Shown in pieces: positions 8,886 to 17,579 of a stretch of DNA of 64,000 nucleotides. Each line of letters opens with the position of its first letter. The stretch's first letter is position 1. The notes below the pieces were generated by a model. That model saw only the letters and a program-made list of their open reading frames with translations, did no database searches and was not told where the DNA came from. A program made the translations under genes and the position numbers. Source of the stretch: Acidobacteriaceae bacterium (lineage in GTDB: Bacteria > Acidobacteriota > Terriglobia > Bryobacterales > Bryobacteraceae); assembly GCA_019240405.1 (NCBI GenBank), contig JAFAYL010000047.1, positions 1 to 64,000 of the forward strand. The letters run 5' to 3'.

Positions 8886-10202
8886 CTAAACAAACCAACT
8901 GATCAGAAGTCCGGCGCTTGCGGAGAAAATCGCTAGCGTAGTGATCCAGCCGAGTATATTGATGCCACGCCCGTTTACTCTAGCCCCCATAATGGCGGAA
9001 TTGTTTGTCATGCGCATAATGAGCAGCATGAGAGGTGGGGTCGAAAAGCCCTGAACGATCCCCGCTAAAACTAGCGCTTTCATCGGATTAATTCCGAAGA
9101 AGTTCAACCCAATCGCAATAAACGTAAAGATTGCGATCGCGACGTAAAATTTCTTAGCTTCGGCGGGTCTGCGATATAGACCATTTTTCCAGCCCGTGCT
9201 TTGACAGAGATCGTACGCAGCTCCAGTTGTCATCACCGGGACGGCAAGAAAGCCCACTCCGATCACGCCCAACGTGAACAGCAGGCCTGCCGCGTTGCCG
9301 GCCAAAGGCCGAAGAGCCTCTGCCGCATCGGCTGCTGAATTGACATCTGTTTTACCGGCTTTGAAAAGCGTGGCCGCTGTCGAGAGGATGATGAAGTACA
9401 TTACCGCATTTGCGAAGAACATGCCGAAGACAATGTCCCACATAGACTGCTTCAACTCGGCGCGGCTTGTTCCTTTTCGCTCCCAGAGCCGTCTCCGTCC
9501 GGCAGCAATCTTTTCCTCCACCTCCTCATTTGACTGCCAAGTGTAAATGTATGCCGACAGTGAGGTCCCGATTACTGCAACAATCATCGCCAGAAAATCC
9601 TTGCTAAACCGAATTGTGGGTATCAGGGTACCTTTCAGAGTCGAAGCTATGTCCGGATGCGCGAGCACTGCAGACCCGACATACGCCAGAAGGGCGAGCG
9701 AAAGAACTCGAAATATATTGCGAATGAGCGTATAAGATCCCCAGATTTGGAGAGCTAGCACGAGCAGCCCGAGACCTAGGACGACCCAACCGATTGGAAT
9801 CGGCACGAAGAGTTTTACCGCTGCTGCCATTCCGCCGATGTCAGCGCCCGCTTCGATGATGTTCCCCATAATTACACCAATCAAGATCGTGAAGAGAAAC
9901 CATCGCGAGTAATGTTGACGGATTATTGCGAATAGACCTTTTCCCGAGACCAAACCGAGCTTCGCGGACAAGTAGACAACACACACCATCATTGGGAACA
10001 GAACCGGCGCGGTCCATAAGAAAGAGGGTCCAAATTTCGCGCCTGCGCTGCCGTATGTTCCGATGGCGGAGGGATCGTCGTCTGCAGCTCCGGTGATGAG
10101 CCCTAGTCCGATTGCGCGGACAACGCTCGAGTACCGGGCGGATTGTGCTCCCCCCGAAGGATCTTCGGGGGATTCAACTGGGGGGTGTTCTAGAGTGCTC
10201 AC
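8886..10202 (-). CDS. NRAMP-family divalent-metal transporter, non-canonical metal site
   Basis: A membrane protein of the NRAMP (SLC11) family, 438 residues with about 11 membrane helices. The start of helix 1 reads GAADDDPSAIGTYGSAG (residues 38-54). It keeps the Asp-Pro of the family DPGN motif (D43, P44) but has Ser-Ala where Gly-Asn is expected. Helix 6 reads TSLSAYIYTWQS (213-224), with Ser in place of the metal-binding Met of the usual MPH motif. Canonical NRAMPs use those residues for Mn2+ and Fe2+, so this branch may move another ion. Its start codon lies beside the hypB remnant, divergently. Confidence 0.8.
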   Translation of the reverse strand: MSTLEHPPVESPEDPSGGAQSARYSSVVRAIGLGLITGAADDDPSAIGTYGSAGAKFGPSFLWTAPVLFPMMVCVVYLSAKLGLVSGKGLFAIIRQHYSRWFLFTILIGVIMGNIIEAGADIGGMAAAVKLFVPIPIGWVVLGLGLLVLALQIWGSYTLIRNIFRVLSLALLAYVGSAVLAHPDIASTLKGTLIPTIRFSKDFLAMIVAVIGTSLSAYIYTWQSNEEVEEKIAAGRRRLWERKGTSRAELKQSMWDIVFGMFFANAVMYFIILSTAATLFKAGKTDVNSAADAAEALRPLAGNAAGLLFTLGVIGVGFLAVPVMTTGAAYDLCQSTGWKNGLYRRPAEAKKFYVAIAIFTFIAIGLNFFGINPMKALVLAGIVQGFSTPPLMLLIMRMTNNSAIMGARVNGRGINILGWITTLAIFSASAGLLISWFV

Positions 10203-10228
10203 ATATTACTGATTCGAATACAGCCTTG

Positions 10229-10720
10229 ATGTTTCCTGCTGTCGCGGCGGCGCTGGTTGGTGATCTAGCAACTGATAACGATGCGGTTCGATTGGCTCGC
10301 AGCGGGACACCGGTGCGGCAGATTACTACCGGCACCGTTTGTCACCTCGATGCAGATATGGTCGGGAAGGCGCTTGAGGGATGGAATCTCGCCGACCTGG
10401 ATTTGTTGTTTATCGAGAACGTGGGAAACCTGGAATGTCCTTCGAGTTATGACTTGGGCGAGAACCTTCGGGTCGTTCTGATGTCCGTCACGGAAGGCGA
10501 GGACAAACCGCTCAAATACCCGACTATCTCCAACACTGCGGATCTGGCTGTGATCACAAAATTTGACCTGGCGGAAGTTGTCGAGTTTGACTGGCAGGCG
10601 GCGAAGCGAAATATCAACGCCGTTCGTCCCGGAATGGACGTGATCGCCGTGTCTTCGAAAACCGGCAATGGCATAGATGATTGGTTGGAGCGGTTGGTGA
10701 GCTCGCCCCACAAGAGCTAG
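10229..10720 (+). pseudogene. hypB: Truncated hypB (hydrogenase/urease nickel GTPase), N-terminus lost
   Basis: The encoded 163 residues match the C-terminal two-thirds of the nickel-insertion GTPase HypB: GDLATDNDAVRLARSG, the metal-site region TGTVCHLDADMV, the G3-like IENVGNL and SVTEGEDKPLKYP. The N-terminal His-rich segment and the P-loop (GxxGxGKT) are absent, because the frame upstream runs into the start of the NRAMP gene on the other strand. The G4 motif is TKFD rather than NKxD. Without a P-loop it cannot bind GTP, so it is probably a remnant left by a rearrangement. No hydrogenase or other hyp gene is present. An ATG at 10229 could still allow translation. Confidence 0.75.
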
Positions 10721-10767
10721 TTCTTTCAAGCGCGCCACGTATACCTCTTTTTTAGTGGGCTGATCGA

Positions 10768-10786
10768 CGATCTTCCCTGAAGATCG
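10768..10786 (+). repeat. 8-bp perfect hairpin ahead of the pilin-like genes
   Basis: CGATCTTC and GAAGATCG pair around a CCT loop between the hypB remnant and the first TadE-like gene. It is followed by GAGAGAAAATGG rather than a T-run, so it is not an intrinsic terminator for the plus strand. It may be a leader structure. Confidence 0.3.
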
Positions 10787-10805
10787 GAGAGAAAATGGCG
10801 ACGAT

Positions 10806-11414
10806 TTGCCGATAGGACTCAATAGAGGCACGTGCGAACAATTGGCCTTGATCGCCACTTCAACAAAAGAGGCCCTCACGCTGAGGAATGTAGTGTGCTT
10901 ATCCGCTAGGTTGAAGAATTTCTTTCGGCGTCGATCTATTTCGGCTTGCGCAGAGCAAGGCACCGAGATCGTTGAATTCAGTCTCGTTCTTATCCCGATG
11001 TTGGGTTTGACGTTCCTGATCATGAACATAGGCTGGGTGCTCTTTGCCAAGGCCAGTCTTCAAGAAGCGGTCCGGGAGGGCGTACGATACGGGGTAACGG
11101 GCGCGCCGTTGAACGGGCAGCCGGGTCTCACGTCCTCAATCCGGCAAGTTGTCCTGCAGTATTCAGCCGGCTTCATTCCGGCAGGCAGGGCGCAGACAGA
11201 GATTTCGATCCAGTATCTCTCGCCATCAACGTTGCAGCCGGTTACCGGCGCGGGGAGTTGCGCTGGCGGAAACATCTTGCAAGTTTCGATTAGTGGCACC
11301 GCAGTGAGTCCCTTGTCTGCTCTTTTAATCAGTCCGTCCGCTCTGAATTTGGGAGCGATTTCTTCTGACGTGATGGAGAGCTCTCCAAACGGTATCGTGC
11401 CTTCCTGTCAATAA
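10806..11414 (+). CDS. TadE-like pseudopilin
   Basis: Small membrane protein of the TadE family (minor pilins of the Tad/Flp pilus or of a type IV-like secretion system). The signature is the type III signal region EQGTEIVEFSLVLIPMLGL (around residues 50-68), where a conserved Glu follows the prepilin peptidase site, followed by the hydrophobic helix and ASLQEAVREGVRYG. The periplasmic part is beta-rich with two Cys. The start is uncertain: TTG at 10806 gives a 50-residue leader, while GTG at 10893, preceded by GAGGA, gives a more usual length of 173 residues. It is followed by a second TadE-like gene after 17 bases. Confidence 0.7.
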   Translation: MPIGLNRGTCEQLALIATSTKEALTLRNVVCLSARLKNFFRRRSISACAEQGTEIVEFSLVLIPMLGLTFLIMNIGWVLFAKASLQEAVREGVRYGVTGAPLNGQPGLTSSIRQVVLQYSAGFIPAGRAQTEISIQYLSPSTLQPVTGAGSCAGGNILQVSISGTAVSPLSALLISPSALNLGAISSDVMESSPNGIVPSCQ

Positions 11415-11431
11415 GGCGGAGAAAGAAGAAC

Positions 11432-12079
11432 ATGCGGAAGGATGTTTGCAAAGAAAAGCGCCGGAAGACAGGCGAGCGGGGCAGCGCCATGGTTGAATTC
11501 ACGCTCGCGGCGGGCCTGTTCCTGGTGCCTTTACTGCTGGGCACGATCATTATTGGACAGAATCTGATTCGTGAGATTGAAACCACTCAGGTCTGTAGAG
11601 ACGCGAGTCACATGTACGCTTACGGAGTGGATTTCTCGGTGCCGTCAAACCAACAAATTCTGGTGAATATCGGCCAGGGATTGAATCTGCAGGTTTCGGG
11701 CGGAAATGCAGTTGTGATCCTCTCTACAGTCACGTACATTGACGGCACTGCCTGTCAGGCCGGCGGTTATCAGCCCAATAGTTCGAGCTGTGCGAATTAC
11801 GATCAAACAGTTTTCATGCGCCGCATCGTTATTGGGAACAGCTCTATTAGACAGAGCGCGTTCGGTACTCCCAATCCGAGTTTGATAGACAGCAGCGGGA
11901 ACATCTCGCAAGCAGGGTATTTGAACGACACGAGTACGCGCGCGGTGGGCTTTTCGAACTTGATTCCGCTGAGTGCCGGGCAGTATGCATACATGGGCGA
12001 GATGTTCCTTTCCAGCCCCGATCTCGACTGGTGGGGTTTCCTCGGGAGCACAGGAACCAGCGCCCGATCTATCTTTTAA
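11432..12079 (+). CDS. TadE/TadG-like pilus-assembly protein
   Basis: A 215-residue protein with the TadE-type N-terminus GERGSAMVEFTLAAGLFLVP (residues 14-33) after a strongly basic leader, followed by a periplasmic domain with a Cys pair (TACQAGGYQPNSSSCANY). It probably forms an operon with the TadE-like gene just upstream. No TadA ATPase, TadB/C, RcpC or secretin gene is in the window, so either the machinery is encoded elsewhere or these act as stand-alone pseudopilins. Confidence 0.65.
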   Translation: MRKDVCKEKRRKTGERGSAMVEFTLAAGLFLVPLLLGTIIIGQNLIREIETTQVCRDASHMYAYGVDFSVPSNQQILVNIGQGLNLQVSGGNAVVILSTVTYIDGTACQAGGYQPNSSSCANYDQTVFMRRIVIGNSSIRQSAFGTPNPSLIDSSGNISQAGYLNDTSTRAVGFSNLIPLSAGQYAYMGEMFLSSPDLDWWGFLGSTGTSARSIF

Positions 12080-12166
12080 GCTGACTTCGATACACAAGAA
12101 GCGACTTGCACCTCCGTGCAATCGCGCGCTTACATACAATGGGTGAGTTCGGATTGTACTCATCCT

Positions 12167-12778
12167 ATGAATCGCCGCGAGCTTTTTCGTTCTACTGTCC
12201 TGGGCAGTTTGGGAGCAACGCTATCTACTGTGGCCGTTCCGGCCGCCGGGCGAGAGTTTCCATTCGGCTATGACGCTTCGAAGGAACTCGAGCGTCCGGA
12301 TTGGAAGCCGGTTTTTCTAGACGAGCATCAAAACGCAACGCTGATTGCATTAAGCGATCTGCTGATTCCGGCAACCGGCACGCCTGGAGCAAAAGAAGCC
12401 CTGGTGAATCGATTTCTGGACCTTCTGATGAGCGCCGAGCAGGCCGAAACACAACGCGCGTTTATTGCGGCTTTGGCGTACATCGACGGGGAGTGCATGA
12501 GGCGCTATAACTCGGCTTTCGTGTACGTTGCTCGCGAGCAGCAACTAGAATTTCTAACGCTCCTTGCATACCCGCATTCACTTGAAACGTGGGGTGAAGA
12601 GTTGGCCTCATTTTCAGGACACGATCATTTTATGAAGCTAAAGAGCTGGATTGCCGGGGCCTATTACAGCTCGCCAGCGGGGTTGAAGGAATTAGGATGG
12701 GACGGCACTTTCCCGCACGGGGTGTTTACGGGCTGCGAGCACGGACCGGACGAGCACGGCGGGGAGACTTCGAAGTAA
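12167..12778 (+). CDS. Gluconate 2-dehydrogenase subunit 3-like protein (first copy)
   Basis: Small subunit of a membrane or periplasmic GMC-type sugar dehydrogenase. Subunit 3 proteins carry the twin-arginine signal for the FAD subunit, which lacks one. The start at 12167 gives MNRRELFRSTVLGSLGA, a Tat-like RR motif followed by a hydrophobic stretch; an upstream TTG would only add unlikely residues. The middle (ALSDLLIPATGTPGAKEA) and the C-terminus (AYYSSPAGLKELGWDG) are typical of the family. It ends five bases before the GMC oxidoreductase it most likely serves. Confidence 0.85.
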   Translation: MNRRELFRSTVLGSLGATLSTVAVPAAGREFPFGYDASKELERPDWKPVFLDEHQNATLIALSDLLIPATGTPGAKEALVNRFLDLLMSAEQAETQRAFIAALAYIDGECMRRYNSAFVYVAREQQLEFLTLLAYPHSLETWGEELASFSGHDHFMKLKSWIAGAYYSSPAGLKELGWDGTFPHGVFTGCEHGPDEHGGETSK

Positions 12779-12782
12779 GACT

Positions 12783-14471
12783 GTGAAAGAGCGCAAGATT
12801 TATGATGCTCTGATCGTCGGGTCCGGAGCGAGCGGGGGTTGGGTCGCCAAGGAACTCACCGAACGCGGGATGGAAGTGCTGATGTTAGAGGCGGGCCCGC
12901 CGCGATTCCCAGGCCGCGATTTCACGGAGCACGTTTGGCCTTATCAACTGAAGTTTCGCGGGTTTGGAGACCGGAAGCGCGCGCTCACGGATCAGCCGGT
13001 GCAGAGCCTGTGCTACGCATGCGACGAGTACAGTCATCAGTTCTTTATCAACGATTCCGAACATCCGTACACATTTCCGCCTGAGAAACCGTTTATGTGG
13101 ATTCGCGGGCGACAAGTTGGCGGAAAAACCTTCTGTTGGGCGCGCGAAAGTTACCGCTACAGCGATTTTGAGTTCAAGGCTGCGAGCCGCGATGGCTATG
13201 AGCAAGACTGGCCATTCAGCTATGCCGATCTTGAACCGTATTACGACAAAGTGGAGAGCTTCATTGGGGTGAGCGCTTCCTATGAAGGGCTGCCACAGAT
13301 GCCGGATGGAAAGTTCCTGCCGCCCATGAATCTGTCGTGCGGGGCGGTGCATGCCAAACAGGTGATCGAGAAGCGATTCAGGTGGCGCGTAATGCCGGAC
13401 CGTGTAGCGAATCTGACGTTGCCTCACAATGGCCGGCCGGCGTGCCATTACTGCGATCAGTGCCAGCGCGGTTGTTACACCGCATCGTACTTCAACAGCC
13501 CATCGGTAACGCTTCCGGCGGCTGCACGAACGGGGAGATTCACGCTCGTGCCGGACGCGGTCGTCAGCCATGTATTGATGAATCGGGAGGGCAAGGCTGA
13601 GGGCGTGCATTATGTCGATCGTGTTACGAAAAAGGATCGCGAGGCTCGCGCGAGGATTGTCGTTCTTGCCGCCGCAACACTCGAATCCACGCGCATTTTG
13701 CTGAACTCGCGGTCGCCTCGTTTCCCAAATGGAGTTGGGAACTCGAGCGGCATTCTCGGCCATTATTTGATGGATCATTTCACGATTGAGGGCGCGGGAG
13801 GTGAATTCGCAGAGCTTCAAAGCTCAGAGCGGGAGCCGGTGGGGAACCCATGTGGCTATCTGATCCCTAAGTACGTGAATGCAGGCGGCGTGAAGAATCG
13901 GAATTTCTTACGTGGCTACCGGTTCGACGGCGATGCGAGCCAGGAACTGTATTCGCAAGCCTTTTCATTCCCGGGATTCGGGCGCACGTGGCGCGAAAGA
14001 GTGCGGCGCGAGATTCCATATCGCTTCTCGATTGAAGCCCAGGGTGAATGCCTGCCGAGGTATGACAACTATGTTGAGCTCGATCCAGAGAGGAAAGACG
14101 CTTGGGGTATTCCGGCCTTGCGTATTCACGCGAGCTACGGCGAGAATGAGCGCGCCATGGCGAAGGCCATGCGCCAGGATATCGGAGACATACTTGAAGC
14201 TCTTCAGGTGAAGAACACGAGCCCGCCGAGCACGGACCTGAGCGTGTTTGGAAAAAACATTCACGAATGCGGCACGGCGCGCATGGGAATGGACCCCAAA
14301 ATGAGCGTTTTGAACCGGTACAACCAGGTTCATGATGCGAAGAATGTTTTTGTTACCGACGGTGCTGCTTTCGTGACCCAGGGATGTTATGAGCCGACGC
14401 TAACGATCATGGCGATTTCGGCACGTGCTGCGGACTACATGGCAGATGCGTACAAAAAGGGCGAGTTGTAG
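12783..14471 (+). CDS. GMC-family FAD oxidoreductase with four-cysteine cluster (first copy)
   Basis: Catalytic FAD subunit of a sugar/alcohol dehydrogenase resembling gluconate 2-dehydrogenase and bacterial FAD-glucose dehydrogenase. The dinucleotide-binding motif is VGSGASGGWVAKEL near residues 12-25. The cysteine array ACHYCDQCQRGC (C221, C224, C227, C231) corresponds to the region that binds an iron-sulfur cluster in FAD-glucose dehydrogenases. The C-terminal GMC signature is HECGTARMG. At 562 residues it has the expected length. No signal peptide is seen, which fits export by hitch-hiking on the Tat signal of the subunit just upstream. The sugar oxidised is unknown. Confidence 0.88.
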   Translation: MKERKIYDALIVGSGASGGWVAKELTERGMEVLMLEAGPPRFPGRDFTEHVWPYQLKFRGFGDRKRALTDQPVQSLCYACDEYSHQFFINDSEHPYTFPPEKPFMWIRGRQVGGKTFCWARESYRYSDFEFKAASRDGYEQDWPFSYADLEPYYDKVESFIGVSASYEGLPQMPDGKFLPPMNLSCGAVHAKQVIEKRFRWRVMPDRVANLTLPHNGRPACHYCDQCQRGCYTASYFNSPSVTLPAAARTGRFTLVPDAVVSHVLMNREGKAEGVHYVDRVTKKDREARARIVVLAAATLESTRILLNSRSPRFPNGVGNSSGILGHYLMDHFTIEGAGGEFAELQSSEREPVGNPCGYLIPKYVNAGGVKNRNFLRGYRFDGDASQELYSQAFSFPGFGRTWRERVRREIPYRFSIEAQGECLPRYDNYVELDPERKDAWGIPALRIHASYGENERAMAKAMRQDIGDILEALQVKNTSPPSTDLSVFGKNIHECGTARMGMDPKMSVLNRYNQVHDAKNVFVTDGAAFVTQGCYEPTLTIMAISARAADYMADAYKKGEL

Positions 14472-15215
14472 ATGACGCGCCGCGATTGGATGCTGAGCGT
14501 TGGAAATGCCGGAGCCGCGTTTAGTCTGGTGAGCATCGCTGCCGGCGAGGAGAGCGGCGATAGCCAGCTTCCGCCTGGCGTATTCGGACCATCGACTGAT
14601 CATCTCAGCCACGCCTTAACTCCGGCACGGTTCCACGCGATCCCTCCCGGATGCCCAACTGATTACGTGCAGCGTGGAGCGACGGCTTTTGAGCCGCAAT
14701 TTTTTTCGGCGCAGGAATTTCGTGTGATCCGCCGGGTAACAGAGCTTCTACTGGGAGAGCCGTTAAATAACGATGAGGCCATCCAAGAAGTGGCCGCGTG
14801 GATTGATCGTTTTGTGTACAATTCGGCGGGCGTGCGTGACGCGGCGCAACATATGGATCCGCTGCACCGGTCTCTTGCACGAGCCTATTACGGCGCAGAT
14901 GAATTGAATGAGCTGGAACACTCCGATCCGCAGAAAATCTGCCGTGAGGGGTTGACGTGGCTTGCCAGCACGGCCCAAATCCGACATGGCACAGCGGAAT
15001 TTGTTTCTCTTAGCGCTGCGGATCAAATTGCGATGCTCGATGCAGTCAGCGATGAGCGTCGCGACAAATCATCTGAAAACCCGGGTACGCGCTTGTTCGC
15101 GTTGCTGAAAGCACAGACTGTCCGGGGCTTTTATACGTCTCAATCCGGCTTGAAAGAGCTTGGTTACAAAGGCAACGGGTTTTATGCTCGCTCTCCGGGC
15201 TGCGATACAAAATAG
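14472..15215 (+). CDS. Gluconate 2-dehydrogenase subunit 3-like protein (second copy)
   Basis: A 247-residue second subunit-3 protein, starting on the base after the stop of the first GMC gene. The N-terminus MTRRDWMLSVGNAGAAFSL has a twin-arginine motif and a hydrophobic stretch. A longer N-terminal half precedes the family core (FRVIRRVTELLLG; AYYGADELNELEH). The C-terminus GFYTSQSGLKELGYKGN matches the end of the first copy. The last residues include CDTK. It is followed after 11 bases by the second GMC gene, which it probably exports and supports. Confidence 0.82.
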   Translation: MTRRDWMLSVGNAGAAFSLVSIAAGEESGDSQLPPGVFGPSTDHLSHALTPARFHAIPPGCPTDYVQRGATAFEPQFFSAQEFRVIRRVTELLLGEPLNNDEAIQEVAAWIDRFVYNSAGVRDAAQHMDPLHRSLARAYYGADELNELEHSDPQKICREGLTWLASTAQIRHGTAEFVSLSAADQIAMLDAVSDERRDKSSENPGTRLFALLKAQTVRGFYTSQSGLKELGYKGNGFYARSPGCDTK

Positions 15216-15226
15216 CGAGATTATTC

Positions 15227-16912
15227 ATGTTTCAAGACTCTCTGACCAGAACATACGACGCGATTGTGGTCGGTTCGGGTGCAACAGGCGGATGGGCTGC
15301 GAAACGCCTGTCAGAAGCCGGGCTCAGCGTGGCGCTGCTTGAGGCGGGCCGCAGTGTTTCGCCCAAAGAGTTTACCGAGCACATGCCCGAATTTCACTTG
15401 AAATATCGAAACGTCTCGCTCGACTGGCTCAAATCGCGCCCCGTACAAAAGCAGTGCTACGCGTGCATGGAGTACAACTACGACTGGTTTGTCGATGATC
15501 TTCAGAATCCGTACAGCACGCCTCCGGACAAACCGTTCACGTGGCAGCGGCTTCGCATTCTCGGCGGGCGGACGCTCGTCTGGGGACGCCAGAGCTATCG
15601 GATGAGTGATTTGGATTTCAAGGCTGCGAGTCACGATGGGTATGGAAGCGACTGGCCCTTTTCGTACAAGGACCTTGCGCCTTATTACGATCAGGTTGAA
15701 GATTACGTTGGGATCAGCGGCGCTGCGGAAAGCAACGACGCATTGCCGGATGGCCATTTCCTGCCACCGATGAAGATGACGTGCGGCGAATTGCACCTTC
15801 GCGAACGCGTTCAAAAGCAGTTTGGACGAACAGTGACGATTGGCCGCACCGCGATATTGACAAAGAATCACAATGGACGTGCGGCCTGCCATTACTGCGG
15901 GCCATGCGAAAGAGGCTGTAGCACGTTCTCGTACTTCAGTAGTCCGTTTACTACGGTTAAAGATGCTGTGAACACGGGGAAGTGCACGGTGATCACAAAT
16001 GCGGTGGTCGCGCGCGTCGATATGGATGCGGGGACGAATCGGGCCACCGGTGTGACGTTTGTGGATGCGATTACGCGACAGACGAAGGGCGTTCGGGGAA
16101 AAACTGTCGTTCTGTGCGCACAGGCTATGGAGTCGACGAGAATTCTGCTAAATTCTTCGACTCGAGAGCACAGCGCAGGGCTCGGAAACTCGAGCGGGCT
16201 ACTCGGGCGTGGATTGATGGACCACTCAACCGGGGCAGGCGCAGACGGTGAGCTCCCGGGTTTTGATACGAAACCAGCTCCGTACAGCGGTCCGCATCGC
16301 GCGAATGGCATTTATGTCATCCGCTTTCGCAATCTGGAGAAAGGGCCTCAGCATCCGCGTTTTATCCGCGGTTATGGGTTTCAAGGCAGCGCTATTCCTG
16401 AGTTCAATTTCCACGCGCAAGGCTACGGGCTGAGTTTCAAGCAGGCTGTGAAAAGCGGAATTTACGGCATCAGCCTTGGAGCGTTCGGAGAATCGCTGGC
16501 GCGGGATGACAATTTTGTTTCGATCGATCCCGAATTGAAAGATGCCTGGGGTATTCCGGCGCTGCACATCTCCATGACGCATGGGGATAACGAGAAGGCT
16601 TTGCATGAAGACGCGGCCGAAACTGCGGCGGAGATGCTGGAAGCGGCAGGCGCTAAGAATGTTCGTATTCAGTCAACCGTGGCCGAGCCTGGAATGGCGA
16701 TTCACGAGCTTGGGACAGCGCGAATGGGTGCGGATCCCAAGAAGTCCGTAACCGGCCCGTTTTGCCAATTGCATGACGTCCAGAACATTTTCGCTATGGA
16801 CGGAGCGTGCTGGGTCTCGTCAGGTTGCCAAAATCCAACGCTCACGATGATGGCGATCACGGTTCGCGCATGTGATCACCTGATTGAGCGGTTCCGGCGG
16901 GGCGAAGTATAA
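15227..16912 (+). CDS. GMC-family FAD oxidoreductase with four-cysteine cluster (second copy)
   Basis: Paralogue of the GMC gene 750 bases upstream, 561 residues. It has the same architecture: FAD motif VGSGATGGWAAKRL, the cysteine array ACHYCGPCERGC at the same residues (221, 224, 227, 231), and the C-terminal HELGTARMG. Conservation of the array in both copies argues that it binds a cofactor. The divergence between the copies suggests different substrates. No cytochrome c subunit (CxxCH protein) follows; after about 85 bases comes an ECF sigma gene. Confidence 0.88.
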   Translation: MFQDSLTRTYDAIVVGSGATGGWAAKRLSEAGLSVALLEAGRSVSPKEFTEHMPEFHLKYRNVSLDWLKSRPVQKQCYACMEYNYDWFVDDLQNPYSTPPDKPFTWQRLRILGGRTLVWGRQSYRMSDLDFKAASHDGYGSDWPFSYKDLAPYYDQVEDYVGISGAAESNDALPDGHFLPPMKMTCGELHLRERVQKQFGRTVTIGRTAILTKNHNGRAACHYCGPCERGCSTFSYFSSPFTTVKDAVNTGKCTVITNAVVARVDMDAGTNRATGVTFVDAITRQTKGVRGKTVVLCAQAMESTRILLNSSTREHSAGLGNSSGLLGRGLMDHSTGAGADGELPGFDTKPAPYSGPHRANGIYVIRFRNLEKGPQHPRFIRGYGFQGSAIPEFNFHAQGYGLSFKQAVKSGIYGISLGAFGESLARDDNFVSIDPELKDAWGIPALHISMTHGDNEKALHEDAAETAAEMLEAAGAKNVRIQSTVAEPGMAIHELGTARMGADPKKSVTGPFCQLHDVQNIFAMDGACWVSSGCQNPTLTMMAITVRACDHLIERFRRGEV

Positions 16913-16997
16913 AAACCACCCGCTTTCAAAATTCTTTTGAATAATTCTGAACACTACGGCCCCATCGACGGTCTTAGCTGATGAACGTGCCGCATGC

Positions 16998-17579
16998 ATG
17001 AGGGCGTTTTCAGAACAGATCGCGCGGGAGGGGCCGGATCGGGTGGCGCACCAGGAGGCGGCGGACAGCGATGCTCGATTTTGCGCCTTAGTGGAGCGGC
17101 AGGCGCGATTTGTGTTTCGGGTAGCGCATGCGCTGCTTCGCAAAGTACACGATGCCGAGGACGTGGTCCAGGAGACCTTCGTAAAGGTTTATCGGGGCGG
17201 CAAGTGGGAATCCGTAGAGAACGAGCGGGCATTTCTCGCTACCGTGGCGTGGCGAATTGCAGTGGAGAGGCTTGCGAAGCGCCGGAGAGAAAAGCCCAGC
17301 GAAATGCCTGTGTGGGAAATGCAATCGAGGGATGCAGATCCGGAGCAAAACGCGATCCGGGCGAGCTGGAATCGAGTCGTGCACGGGGTCATGGATGGAC
17401 TGCCCGAGGAGTTGAGGCAGCCACTTGCGCTTTCGACCGTGGAGGATTTGAATTCGCGAGAGATCGCGCGAGTTATGCGCATTCCGGAAGGGACGGTGCG
17501 CACGCGATTGATGCGAGCGCGTCAGTTGCTGAGGGCGAAATTGAGTGCGTTGATGGAAGGTCGTTATGAAGGGCGATGA
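16998..17579 (+). CDS. ECF-family RNA polymerase sigma factor
   Basis: A 193-residue extracytoplasmic-function sigma factor. Region 2 reads VFRVAHALLRKVHDAEDVVQ then ETFVKVYRGG (residues 34-63), and region 4 reads LPEELRQPLALSTVEDLNSR then EIARVMRIPEGTVRTRLMRA (around 134-173) with the usual helix-turn-helix. The ATG at 16998 is in the sigma frame; an ATG four bases upstream is in a different frame that only shadows it. It begins a three-gene unit with overlapping ends, in which the next gene has the place of an anti-sigma factor. Confidence 0.9.
   Translation: MRAFSEQIAREGPDRVAHQEAADSDARFCALVERQARFVFRVAHALLRKVHDAEDVVQETFVKVYRGGKWESVENERAFLATVAWRIAVERLAKRRREKPSEMPVWEMQSRDADPEQNAIRASWNRVVHGVMDGLPEELRQPLALSTVEDLNSREIARVMRIPEGTVRTRLMRARQLLRAKLSALMEGRYEGR

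Noticed and set aside
10112-10228. An N-terminal extension of the HypB-like frame
   Set aside because: The added 39 residues lie antisense to the NRAMP N-terminus and do not resemble the HypB His-rich or P-loop segment.
12885-13820. A 311-residue antisense frame over the first GMC gene
   Set aside because: It is an Arg/His-rich shadow typical of GC-rich antisense reading; the GMC gene on the plus strand is certain.
16994-17569. A 191-residue frame overlapping the sigma factor in another frame
   Set aside because: It is Gly/Arg/Ala-rich with no known motif. The frame starting at 16998 has sigma regions 2 and 4.
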